From: an uncultured Veillonella sp.
GTDB lineage: Bacteria > Bacillota > Negativicutes > Veillonellales > Veillonellaceae
NCBI GenBank assembly: GCA_915066865.1
Contig: CAJZEE010000010.1
Span: forward strand, 1 to 39,248
Direction of reading: 5' to 3'
DNA: 39,248 bases
Part shown: piece after piece, positions 8,401 through 15,983 of the stretch
Layout: the number at the start of each line of letters is the position of its first letter
Position numbering within the stretch: position 1 is the stretch's first letter
Notes under the pieces: generated by a model
What the model was told of the DNA's origin: nothing
The model's database searches: none
Seen by the model: only the letters and a program-made list of their open reading frames with translations
Program-made: the position numbers and the translations under genes

Positions 8401-9073
8401 TGAGAATCTCAGACTACATATTCAGCAAGGGAAATCCATTGCTATCGTTGGTGCTAGTGGGTCTGGCAAGACGACATTATTTAATATGCTTGAGAGGTTA
8501 TATGATTATGGTGGATCCATTCGTATAGGCTCGGTGGAGTTGAAAGATATTTCAATTGATACTTGGCGTAATGCATTGGGGACTATAACTCAAGATACGT
8601 ATATTTTTAATGCTTCCTTTAAGGATAATATACGCCTTGCAAGACCTGAAGCTTCTATGGCGGATTTAGATCAAGCCATTAACCGTGCATCATTGCGATC
8701 GGTAGTTGAAAAATTACCAGAAGGTATGAATACGATTGTAGGGAGTGGAGGGCAAGGTTTGAGTGGTGGTGAACGTCAAAGAGTTGCATTAGCTAGATTG
8801 TTCTTGCGCAATCCTAAAATCGTTTTATTAGATGAACCTTTAGAAGGCTTGGATCAAGTAACAAGAAAAGCTTTACATCGTGACTTGATGCATTATGTAG
8901 AGGGTAGGACATGTCTATATATTACGCATCAATTGGAAGGTTTAGAACAAATGGACCGGATTTTATTTATGGATAAAGGGCAAATTGTTGAAGATGGAAC
9001 GTATGAAGAGCTAATGGCGCTTAAAGGTCGTTTCTATGAATACTGTTATTTATCCATGGCAAGTATTCAATAA
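5486..9073 (+). CDS. cydDC: Fused CydD-CydC type ABC exporter
   Basis: 1195 residues from the ATG at 5486 (AGAGG 5 bases before). A TTG at 5405 extends the frame but has no ribosome site. The chain holds two complete half-transporters: membrane domain 1 (about 15-310), ATPase 1 with Walker A GESGAGKS (365-372), signature LSGGERQR (468-475), Walker B LDE (491-493) and H524; then membrane domain 2 (about 625-920) and ATPase 2 with GASGSGKTT (989-997), LSGGERQR (1092-1099), LLDEP (1114-1118) and H1148. CydDC exports thiols (glutathione, cysteine) or handles haem and is needed to assemble cytochrome bd. The location after cydAB supports this role. In E. coli the halves are separate genes; fusions are known in some other bacteria. 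Both ATP sites look intact. Confidence 0.92.
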   Translation: MIQRTAFKALLEHKGPLVLLGLTCLVESLSIVGQAWFFGTLINNLIFLEHTLADETNTIIYLFIAIIVRLVAHYVQEAVANHLGSAVKASFRERSLAHMFKLGIQHKERHGDVIHMLTDGLEQVDAYIARYIPQILYAIMIPLIMGIAIVNTLPIIGIILIVTVPLIPFFMILIGKQADRLNKEQWERMSFLSGHFLDVLQGITTLKLFGRAKDQIKVIGRLSQEFKDSTLRVLRVAFLSALVLELVSTISTALIAVYLGLTLLDGEVTFFSAFFILLLAPEFYTPFRQLGAAFHTGMAGKTSILKYEEFMQRPPYLPVGGESKLDKPIQEIAIKDLTFTYKNSENGVHHITLQAERNAPIMLVGESGAGKSTMAHIVGGFLQAPKGTVTIDGIDICDLDINWWRQQIIYVSQHPHIMKGSLREVLSFGMDVSDAEILDACKEVQLLDVINREQDGLDAVIGEGGLGLSGGERQRIALARAFLRKGQVLILDEVTAHLDVKTEAIISTAIQRLMENKVAIIIGHRLQTMHWASKLYVLKNGSILQEGSYHDLLQEAGYFKDLVTSGLGQLSATLEEPLYIGKQFDSENTLVVDKPINGTEHFVKSVKYTETFKDNAKGSNMSLQGWKLLFSVLSPAKWSLVLALLFTFLTVFMNVGLLTVSSWLLASAALQPGLTYLSLAIVGVRFFGVSRAVCRYFERYTSHRMAFQGLYGLRLWFYAHLEPLAPAILKRFGAGDMLGRIMGDIEVLQFFYLRTLIPPVAAVALTILIAYGVSTIDNSLIIPILLSAFVLGVIVPLVVYSYNKESLRTIGPQQGDYKALLSDTMDSLEDVISYGNEDMVYKRIQYMMRNVDAQKGTIERGMNMGNTLFMGGVQLTVVIVAIMASNALTGAWASVMVAVAAIGTQAWFEALQPMIAAVHHGAESKVATSRLMALSNEPISIVEPISPKSFNPNDDIIFTDVSFGYDEYRHIYENLRLHIQQGKSIAIVGASGSGKTTLFNMLERLYDYGGSIRIGSVELKDISIDTWRNALGTITQDTYIFNASFKDNIRLARPEASMADLDQAINRASLRSVVEKLPEGMNTIVGSGGQGLSGGERQRVALARLFLRNPKIVLLDEPLEGLDQVTRKALHRDLMHYVEGRTCLYITHQLEGLEQMDRILFMDKGQIVEDGTYEELMALKGRFYEYCYLSMASIQ

Positions 9074-9208
9074 AACTAAATATCATTTAAAGTATCTATT
9101 ATTAATGCTTAATTATAGATTTGAACAATGTTTAATATTACGTTGCAATTTAAGATCTATTATGAATATTAAATTATAATATGACTAATGTTTAACTACA
9201 TTAATAAG

Positions 9209-9238
9209 GCCCCTTTTACTATGCAAAAAGGGGCTTTA
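9209..9238 (+). terminator. Intrinsic terminator after the CydDC gene
   Basis: 9-bp stem (GCCCCTTTT-like arm at 9209-9217, complementary arm 9226-9234) and a short T run. The 135 bases between the stop codon and this hairpin are AT-rich and hold nothing recognisable. Confidence 0.75.
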
Positions 9239-9297
9239 ATTATATTTATATTTAATAGTATATGTAGTATACTTTTATCGATAAATCATGCAATATA

Positions 9298-9306
9298 TGG
9301 TATAAT
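9298..9306 (+). promoter_or_regulatory. Extended -10 promoter
   Basis: TGG followed by TATAAT (9301-9306), 39 bases before the next start codon. The -35 region is poor, which is common with an extended -10. Confidence 0.6.
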
Positions 9307-9345
9307 TTTTGTGTTAAGAGCTATTATTTCACCCTTGGAGGGGTT

Positions 9346-10515
9346 ATGACTAAAATCTTCACCAAATTACGAGCTTTGGTGGATGAAGCATTATCTGATC
9401 GAGATGCGGTGGTGGATAAGGCGCCCGTATTAGAAAAAGCACCTTTAGAACAAGATTTGTTTGACCATCGCTTATTATATATAGAAGAAGATATGGTTAA
9501 TCGCATGTTGCGTGCCGCTCTTCGTAATCATTGGTTCTTTTATGCTGTAACATTTGAATTTGAACCAAACAATCAAATATTCCTATCCATTATTACAAAA
9601 TGGGGGAATGTGATTAATGTGGAATTCACCTTAGAGGATTTATGGTTCGATGATTATTCATCATCCTTTGCCATTCGTTTAGATACAAATAATATAGATA
9701 CAGGTGGGTTTATTTTGAACTCTATTTTACACTTGTTGGGTAACTGGTGTCTAAGTCTCTTCGGTATTTTCTTTAACCCTATTGCATTAGGTGAAAAAGG
9801 ATCTACTGTACGCTTTGAGAAGAAGGGTATAATTCAGTTTGACTTATTACCTAATACACAAGTGAAGAAATTCATACCCATGCCTGAGCGCCATATTGGT
9901 AGTAATGGACCCGTTCTCTTGGGTAACCCGCGTACCAGTCAATCTGTGTTACAGTTGGATTACTATGCATTCCATGATCCTGTAGATACTTTTACAGTAC
10001 CTGATGTGCCAACTCGTACTAGCTGGCTTCGTTCTATCGATATTGCAGCGGTTCTTTTATTGCCAATAGGTGTATGGATTACATTTATTATCTTGCATCA
10101 CTACTTACCAACAGAAACATTGGAATTTTCATTCTCTACATACTTTTTAATTTCCTTAGGGATTTTTATCATTTCCTTCTTGGTTATGAATATTCCTCGG
10201 TATTTGTACATGTATTTTGATTCTCGCAAACAGTGGCAAAGTGCATTTGTACATAACAATATTAAAATTCAAATGCGTAAACTACACCGACGCATCTTCA
10301 TGCAACAAGCTACATTGACAGCTGATTGTGATGAGTATACTGCTAATGAAAGCCAAGAGCGAATTAAACACCTTTTGTTGCAAATTCGAGATAAACGATT
10401 CCTTGCAAATCGACTTAAAATTGCAGATGATGATAGAGCGCGTAAACAAAAGGTTAAGTTTATTATTGCATATATAGGTTGTACTTTGATTGAGTTGATG
10501 TTGTTAATGAACTAA
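9346..10515 (+). CDS. Unrecognised membrane protein
   Basis: 389 residues; no family recognised. Residues 1-60 are charged and partly helical, 62-220 are a mixed, probably beta-rich soluble part without a signal peptide, two membrane segments follow at about 231-251 and 264-284, then a basic, charged helical stretch (290-370) and a last membrane segment at about 371-387. GGAGGGG precedes the ATG by two bases. It has its own promoter and a terminator on each side, so it is a single-gene unit. Codon use looks like its neighbours. The protein might place its long N-terminal part in the cytoplasm, but topology is not certain. Confidence 0.75.
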   Translation: MTKIFTKLRALVDEALSDRDAVVDKAPVLEKAPLEQDLFDHRLLYIEEDMVNRMLRAALRNHWFFYAVTFEFEPNNQIFLSIITKWGNVINVEFTLEDLWFDDYSSSFAIRLDTNNIDTGGFILNSILHLLGNWCLSLFGIFFNPIALGEKGSTVRFEKKGIIQFDLLPNTQVKKFIPMPERHIGSNGPVLLGNPRTSQSVLQLDYYAFHDPVDTFTVPDVPTRTSWLRSIDIAAVLLLPIGVWITFIILHHYLPTETLEFSFSTYFLISLGIFIISFLVMNIPRYLYMYFDSRKQWQSAFVHNNIKIQMRKLHRRIFMQQATLTADCDEYTANESQERIKHLLLQIRDKRFLANRLKIADDDRARKQKVKFIIAYIGCTLIELMLLMN

Positions 10516-10539
10516 TATTGTAAAAACAGAAGACATAAT

Positions 10540-10622
10540 AAAAACGTATCTCTTTGATATGTACTCTCTTTACTGGTTGTCCAGTAAAGAAGGTATATAT
10601 TACTTATAGAGATACGTTTTTT
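10540..10622. terminator. Nested bidirectional terminator between convergent genes
   Basis: Outer arms of 14 bp (10540-10553 with 10608-10621) start with a run of A and end with a run of T, so it can work on both strands. Inside lies a perfect 10-bp hairpin (10567-10576 with 10581-10590, loop TTGT), and the stretches between could pair partly. It ends 23 bases before the stop of the minus-strand gene. Confidence 0.75.
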
Positions 10623-10644
10623 ATTGTAGGGTGTTAATTTTTAA

Positions 10645-11229
10645 TTATCGCTTTTTGCGTCGCTTACGAACTGTTTTTCGACCTTCTTGTTTTTTGTTAG
10701 ATATAGGAGTCTGTATTGGTTCATAAACTGTCCGATTTACAGTCATAAATGGAGGGTTGCCATATTGATTAGGCTCAGGTTGTCCTGGCAATACCCAGAA
10801 TAGGAAGCCGATGAGCCATATAAAAAGCTCTAGCATGTAATTGAATGGAGATACGGCAGAGTAGGTATTGATGAAAATCATGATTACCGACCAGAGGATT
10901 CCTGCCCATGCATTGAAGCCGATATCGTGAATACGACGGCCAAATAAGACACAAGATAAAGGAAAGAGGGTTGCCAATAAGAGCCAAATAATGACCCTAG
11001 TCAACCAATATGCTGGTAGTGATACAACAAAATCTAAGAATATGTTATCGATGTAGTGGACAATATGAAATAAAATCATTAAAGCGATGAAGCATATGAT
11101 AAATTGTAGTCGATTTAACCGTCCCGTTAAGTTAAAAATCGATAAACCCATGCGACGTCCTTGGAATGCAATGAGCAAACCGATGGTACATATGAGCAGT
11201 GTTCGTAATACAACATAAAGTAAATCCAT
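10645..11229 (-). CDS. DUF805-family inner membrane protein
   Basis: 194 residues. An N-terminal membrane helix (2-22) is followed by the DUF805 marks GRLNRLQF (36-43), RRIHDIG (98-104) and PGQPEPNQYGNPP near 148-160, with about four membrane helices in between. The tail is rich in Lys and Arg. The function of the family is unknown. AAGGGGA precedes the ATG. It is 21 bases downstream of the kinase gene on the same strand and probably in one transcript with it. Confidence 0.8.
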   Translation of the reverse strand: MDLLYVVLRTLLICTIGLLIAFQGRRMGLSIFNLTGRLNRLQFIICFIALMILFHIVHYIDNIFLDFVVSLPAYWLTRVIIWLLLATLFPLSCVLFGRRIHDIGFNAWAGILWSVIMIFINTYSAVSPFNYMLELFIWLIGFLFWVLPGQPEPNQYGNPPFMTVNRTVYEPIQTPISNKKQEGRKTVRKRRKKR

Positions 11230-11250
11230 AAGTTCCCCTTTATTTATAGC

Positions 11251-12084
11251 TTATAGTTGAGTTAATTCTGGCAAAACTAACTCAAATGCGACTCCATGTT
11301 TTAGCGATTGTACTGTATCTAATGTTGCTTGAATCGCGTTGGTAGTAAAATTCATTGCCAGTTCTGCCGCATCATAAGGAGAATATCCCCTCATTACAGC
11401 ACCAGATAATACAGCAGTAAAAATATCTCCTGTCCCTGTAGCTTTTACAGGAACCAGAGGTATAGAGTATGTTTTTAAAAAGTCTGTAGGTCCATCATAG
11501 ACCGCAATAACAGCATGTGTTTTCGATGGGACGCTGGTCATGATAACCATTTCAGGGCCCATGTGATGTAATTGTTTACATCGCTCACGTAATTCATCTT
11601 CGCTAATAGGATTTGTTGAGAATGGAATATCTAATAAGAAGCATGCCTCAGTATAGTTTGGCTTTACGATGTGGGCCTTAGATACAAGTTGGCGCATAGC
11701 TACAACCATATCAGGAGTATAAATGGAATAGAGGCGACCATCATCGGCCATTGCGGGATCGACGATAACCATCTGACCATTAGAGGCAAATCGATCGATT
11801 GCTTCTTCAACGAGGTGAATTTGTTCTGGTGATGCCAAGAATCCACTTACGATAGCGTGAAAGTCAATTTCGTTTTTATCCCAGCAGTCCATAAAATCTC
11901 TCATATGAGCAGATAAATCAACGAATTCATAGTGTGGATACTCTAAGTGATTGCTTAGTACCGCTGTCGCCAAAGGAACCGCCTGACAGCGCATGGCACT
12001 GATGATAGGAATCATAACAGTAAGGGCACAGCGTCCGATAGAGCTCATGTCTTGAATTGTTAAAACTCTAGGTACTGCTACCAT
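11251..12084 (-). CDS. Pyridoxal/pyridoxamine kinase
   Basis: 277 residues from the ATG at 12084, with GGAGG at 12094-12090; an upstream TTG start would place the ribosome site inside the gene. Ribokinase-fold kinase of the PdxK/PdxY type: N-terminal IQDMSSIGRCALT (10-22) substrate part, VDPAMADDG (108-116), KPNYTEA (141-147) and the GTGD anion hole with catalytic D220 (217-220). It makes pyridoxal or pyridoxamine phosphate in the cytoplasm for B6 salvage. Which vitamer is preferred cannot be decided, and hydroxymethylpyrimidine kinase is a less likely alternative given the SSIGRCALT sequence. Confidence 0.85.
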   Translation of the reverse strand: MVAVPRVLTIQDMSSIGRCALTVMIPIISAMRCQAVPLATAVLSNHLEYPHYEFVDLSAHMRDFMDCWDKNEIDFHAIVSGFLASPEQIHLVEEAIDRFASNGQMVIVDPAMADDGRLYSIYTPDMVVAMRQLVSKAHIVKPNYTEACFLLDIPFSTNPISEDELRERCKQLHHMGPEMVIMTSVPSKTHAVIAVYDGPTDFLKTYSIPLVPVKATGTGDIFTAVLSGAVMRGYSPYDAAELAMNFTTNAIQATLDTVQSLKHGVAFELVLPELTQL

Positions 12085-12111
12085 AGACACCTCCAAATAA
12101 TCATATATTTT

Positions 12112-12140
12112 ATTGTACGTTATGTGAGCCTTTCTGTAAA
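12112..12140 (-). promoter_or_regulatory. Promoter of the pyridoxal kinase gene
   Basis: On the minus strand TTTACA (12140-12135) and TACAAT (12117-12112) are 17 bases apart, 28 bases before the start codon. Confidence 0.6.
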
Positions 12141-12144
12141 TGTA

Positions 12145-12172
12145 ATGATGTTAATCATGAAATTAACTTCAT
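12145..12172. promoter_or_regulatory. Dyad between divergent promoters
   Basis: Inverted repeat with 11-base arms (ATGATGTTAAT 12145-12155 and ATTAACTTCAT 12162-12172, one mismatch, 6-base spacer). It covers the -35 position of the opp promoter and lies just upstream of the minus-strand kinase promoter. A regulator binding here could affect both directions. Confidence 0.45.
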
Positions 12173-12179
12173 AATGTAG

Positions 12180-12185
12180 TATAAT
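12180..12185 (+). promoter_or_regulatory. -10 box of the opp operon
   Basis: TATAAT 34 bases before the first opp start. No good -35 match is seen at the proper distance, where the dyad lies, so this promoter may depend on an activator. Confidence 0.5.
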
Positions 12186-12219
12186 AAAACGAATAAACTT
12201 TTTATGGAGGAAAGTGACA

Positions 12220-13152
12220 ATGACGAGGTATGTATTTCGACGCCTAGGTGGCGCAATCATAATCTTATGGGTCATCATTACCGTAACATTTGCATTAATG
12301 CATGCGATACCTGGTGGGCCTTTTACAACAGAAAAGAAATTACCGCCTCAGGTGAAAGCAAGTATCGAGGCTAAATATCATCTCGATGATCCTGTATGGA
12401 AACAGTATGGAGATTATTTAGGTGGCGTCATTACAGGTGACTTGGGCCCATCATTTAAATATGAAGGCCGTAGTGTAAACGATATAATTGGTGATGCATT
12501 CCCAATTTCCGCACAGCTTGGCTTATTATCTTTAATGGTAGCTATAGTTGGTGGTATTACAGCTGGTGCGATTAGTGCCATGAGACCTAATAGCATTGTA
12601 GATTATGCGGTAACTGTATTATCTACAATAGGGATTTCGGTACCAACATTTATTATCGGTGCTGTTCTTGTGTACATAGTAGGCTTTGAATTGGGATGGT
12701 TCCCGGTAGCCTTATGGCGTGGCCCCTCTTACATGGTGTTACCTGTGTTGACATTAGCAGCGCAACCGATGGCATTTATTGCTCGCTTAACGCGCAGTGG
12801 TTTACTTGACGTTTATCAACAAGAATACATTCGTACAGCTCGCGCAAAAGGTCTAGGTTCTTGGACCATTTTGACACGTCATGCCCTTGGCAATGCAATT
12901 TTGCCAGTTATTACGTACTTAGGTCCATTGGCAGCTAGTTTGTTAACAGGCAGCTTTATCGTAGAAACAATTTTTGCGATTCCTGGTTTAGGTCAGTATT
13001 TTGTAACATCTATTTATAACCGAGACTATACGGTTATTCTTGGTATTACGATTTTCTATAGTGCACTTGTAGTATTTCTTAATATTTTGGTGGACATGAT
13101 TTATCCATTAATCGATCCACGAGTTACAACGGAGGAGGGGACAGATGAATAA
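12220..13152 (+). CDS. oppB: Oligopeptide/dipeptide ABC transporter permease (OppB/DppB)
   Basis: 310 residues from the ATG at 12220 (GGAGG at 12206-12210; a GTG at 12214 would be too close to it). About six membrane helices, the first at 9-30 followed by the family's PGGPF loop. The ATPase-coupling EAA loop lies at about 201-230 (EYIRTARAKGLG). It is the first gene of the operon B-C-D-F-hydrolase-A and overlaps oppC by 8 bases. Opp and Dpp types cannot be separated by sequence reading alone. Confidence 0.92.
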   Translation: MTRYVFRRLGGAIIILWVIITVTFALMHAIPGGPFTTEKKLPPQVKASIEAKYHLDDPVWKQYGDYLGGVITGDLGPSFKYEGRSVNDIIGDAFPISAQLGLLSLMVAIVGGITAGAISAMRPNSIVDYAVTVLSTIGISVPTFIIGAVLVYIVGFELGWFPVALWRGPSYMVLPVLTLAAQPMAFIARLTRSGLLDVYQQEYIRTARAKGLGSWTILTRHALGNAILPVITYLGPLAASLLTGSFIVETIFAIPGLGQYFVTSIYNRDYTVILGITIFYSALVVFLNILVDMIYPLIDPRVTTEEGTDE

Positions 13153-14044
13153 GGAAGACTTTTTACCTATTGAACGAGCCCCTCAAGAAGAGATTACTAG
13201 CTTTATAAAACGTCCTAGTAAATGGGAACGATTTAAGGTAAATCGTTTAGCTGTAGTTGGTGCAACCATCATTATTGTGATGATGGTACTTGCTATTCTA
13301 GGTCCACTTATTTCACCTTATACCTATGCGGACCAATCCTTAATTGATGCGAACCAAAGTCCAAGCTTTAGCCATTGGTTTGGTACGGATACATTGGGCC
13401 GTGATATCTATACGCGTGTTATGTACGGCGCTCGTATTTCCTTAACCATTGGTTTTGTAGCAGCTTTTATTAATCTTGTGATTGGCGTTGCTTATGGCGG
13501 TATTGCGGGTTATATAGGTGGCAAGGTAGACCGTATCATGATGGGGATCGTAGATGTTTTGTACGGTATTCCACTTTTACTATACGTAATCTTATTGATG
13601 GTTGTACTTGGGCCTGGGCTAATCTCTATTTTTGTAGCGTTGGGGATTGCGTATTGGCTTAATATGGCCCGTATCGTACGCAGCCAAATTTTGAAAGTTA
13701 AAAACGAAGAATACATCATTGCAGCAGAAGCTATGGGTATTCCTAAGCATCGAATTTTATTGCGTCATATTTTACCAAACTGTGTAGGGCCGATCATTAT
13801 TACTTTAACATTGGCCATTCCTGAGGCTATTTTTACAGAAGCATTTCTTAGTTTTATCGGTTTAGGTGTAAATGCACCTATGGCGAGCTGGGGCGTACTA
13901 GCTTCTGAAGGTATTAGTAGCATGCGCTCTTATCCGTTCCAATTGATTTTCCCAGCTGTTGCTATTAGTATTACCATGCTTGGTTTCGCATTTTTTGGCG
14001 ACGGTTTACGCAATGTATTAGACCCTAAGGAAGGAGATAGATAA
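13145..14044 (+). CDS. oppC: Oligopeptide/dipeptide ABC transporter permease (OppC/DppC)
   Basis: 299 residues. Cytoplasmic N-tail to about 34, then the first membrane helix (35-56), a periplasmic stretch with the family's HWFGTDTLGRDIYTR (80-94), and further helices. The EAA loop EYIIAAEAMGIPKHRI is at about 192-207. Start overlaps the end of oppB with GGAGGGG before it; the stop overlaps the start of oppD by one base. Confidence 0.93.
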   Translation: MNKEDFLPIERAPQEEITSFIKRPSKWERFKVNRLAVVGATIIIVMMVLAILGPLISPYTYADQSLIDANQSPSFSHWFGTDTLGRDIYTRVMYGARISLTIGFVAAFINLVIGVAYGGIAGYIGGKVDRIMMGIVDVLYGIPLLLYVILLMVVLGPGLISIFVALGIAYWLNMARIVRSQILKVKNEEYIIAAEAMGIPKHRILLRHILPNCVGPIIITLTLAIPEAIFTEAFLSFIGLGVNAPMASWGVLASEGISSMRSYPFQLIFPAVAISITMLGFAFFGDGLRNVLDPKEGDR

Positions 14045-15024
14045 TGAATAATGCTATTGTTGATGTACGTAATGTATCTATTACCATCAATACCTTTCAA
14101 GGTCTGTTGCGAGTTATTCGCAATCAAGATATTTCTTTATACCCTGGTGAGATTTTAGGTATAGTCGGGGAATCTGGGTGTGGTAAATCCGTTTTAGTTA
14201 ACTCTTTAATGGGCTTATTGCCATATGGTAAAACTAAAATTAAAGCGGATACATTCATGATTGATGGTCATGATTGTTTAGGATTTACTGAAGATGATTG
14301 GAATGAACTTCGTGGTACGACGGTTGCCATGGTGTTCCAAGATCCTATGACCTCCTTGAATCCTATCATGACCATTGGAGAGCAAATGTATGAGGTTATT
14401 CATCGTACAAATGCGTATGGTGAAGATTACGATGAAAGGGCCATTGCCATCGATTTATTGAAGAAGATGGGTCTGTCTACACCGGAACGCCGGTTATCTC
14501 AATATCCTCATGAGTTGAGTGGCGGTATGCGTCAACGCGTATGTATTGCCATGGCAGTGGCCGGTCGTCCTAAGATTTTGATTTGTGATGAGCCCACAAC
14601 AGCTCTTGATATTACTACAGAGGCACAAATTTTGCGCCTTATGCAAACATTAGCCGTAGAGGCTGGCATAGGGATTATCTTTATCTCTCATAACCTACGT
14701 GTTATTGCTCAAATTTGTGATCGGGTTATGGTTATGTACGCAGGTAAATGTGTTGAGTCTGCTACAGTAGATGGTATTTTTAGCGAGCCTCGTCATCCAT
14801 ATACTTTGGGGCTGTTGCTTGCATTGCCTCAAGGTAAATGGCACGGCGAATTGAAGGCTGTTGAAGGTCAACCACCTGATCTATTTGATTTACCTCGTGG
14901 ATGCGCATTTAATCCTCGTTGTAAATGGGCTATGCGAATCTGCGGTAGTCGGGTTCCGATGGTTACAAATGTTGGTGAAAGTCACCAGTTTACATGTTGG
15001 TTAGCTAAGTTGGAGGGACTTTAA
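14044..15024 (+). CDS. oppD: Oligopeptide ABC transporter ATPase (OppD/DppD)
   Basis: 326 residues. Walker A GESGCGKS (42-49), Q-loop MVFQDP (96-101), signature LSGGMRQR (158-165), Walker B ICDEP (180-184), H216. The C-terminal peptide-transporter extension carries Cys 287, 293, 300 and 318, a pattern that in some DppD-type ATPases binds a 4Fe-4S cluster. It pairs with OppF on the inner face of the membrane. Start overlaps the oppC stop (TAATG). Confidence 0.93.
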   Translation: MNNAIVDVRNVSITINTFQGLLRVIRNQDISLYPGEILGIVGESGCGKSVLVNSLMGLLPYGKTKIKADTFMIDGHDCLGFTEDDWNELRGTTVAMVFQDPMTSLNPIMTIGEQMYEVIHRTNAYGEDYDERAIAIDLLKKMGLSTPERRLSQYPHELSGGMRQRVCIAMAVAGRPKILICDEPTTALDITTEAQILRLMQTLAVEAGIGIIFISHNLRVIAQICDRVMVMYAGKCVESATVDGIFSEPRHPYTLGLLLALPQGKWHGELKAVEGQPPDLFDLPRGCAFNPRCKWAMRICGSRVPMVTNVGESHQFTCWLAKLEGL

Positions 15025-15971
15025 TGAGTTACGTATGGGAGACTGACAATCTCGTTAAAGAGTTCACCCTGTCAGGCGGCTTATTTAAGCCAAAACAAAC
15101 GGTACACGCCGTACAAGGCGTGAGTCTATATCAATCACCAGGGGAAACCCTAGGTATCGTAGGTGAATCTGGATGTGGTAAATCTACATTTGGTTACACT
15201 TTGATGGGTTTATATCAAGCTACATCTGGTTCTATTTATATGAATGGTCGACATATCAACCCTTATGTGGATAGAGAGTCTGTTCACCCGGTGATGCAAA
15301 TGGTATTTCAAAATCCTTATGCATCCCTTAATCCGCGGCTTACGGTTAATGCAATTTTAGAGGAGCCTTTAGAACTGGATCCAAAGTATACACCCCGAGA
15401 TCGCGTGATTCGTGTAAAAGAGGTGCTTGACCAAGTTGGCTTAAATATGTCATTTGGTGAGCGTTATGCTCATGAACTATCTGGTGGGCAACGTCAACGT
15501 ATCGGCATTGCACGGGCTCTTATTATGGAGCCTCAATGTATCATTTGTGATGAGCCGATTTCTGCATTAGATGTATCTATCCAAGTGCAAATTATGACAT
15601 TACTAGAACGGTTACAAGAACAACATGGTATTTCGTACCTCTTTATTTCTCATGATTTAAATATGGTGCGCTACATTAGTCATCGCATGGTTGTTATGTA
15701 TTTAGGTGCCGTCATGGAAGAAGGTCCTGCATTGGACTTATATGAATTCCCTCAGCATCCGTATACCCGTGCATTGACGGCCTTAAATGGTCCAGTTATG
15801 CCACATGCACCAATTGGGGCACCGCTTAAAGGGGATCCACCAAATCCACTAGATCCACCAAAAGGGTGTCTGTTTAGTGGTCGATGTCCAGAAGCGGAAG
15901 GGCGTTGTTTTACAGAACGTCCGCCACTTAGAGATTGGGCAGATCGCCGCATCGCATGCTGGCACATATAA
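15024..15971 (+). CDS. oppF: Oligopeptide ABC transporter ATPase (OppF/DppF)
   Basis: 315 residues. Walker A GESGCGKS (47-54), Q-loop MVFQNP (93-98), signature LSGGQRQR (152-159), Walker B DEP (176-178), H210. The C-terminal extension again has four Cys (282, 288, 295, 312) that may hold an iron-sulfur cluster. It overlaps the oppD stop by one base (TTTAATGAG). Confidence 0.93.
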   Translation: MSYVWETDNLVKEFTLSGGLFKPKQTVHAVQGVSLYQSPGETLGIVGESGCGKSTFGYTLMGLYQATSGSIYMNGRHINPYVDRESVHPVMQMVFQNPYASLNPRLTVNAILEEPLELDPKYTPRDRVIRVKEVLDQVGLNMSFGERYAHELSGGQRQRIGIARALIMEPQCIICDEPISALDVSIQVQIMTLLERLQEQHGISYLFISHDLNMVRYISHRMVVMYLGAVMEEGPALDLYEFPQHPYTRALTALNGPVMPHAPIGAPLKGDPPNPLDPPKGCLFSGRCPEAEGRCFTERPPLRDWADRRIACWHI

Positions 15972-15983
15972 TGGGAGAATAGT

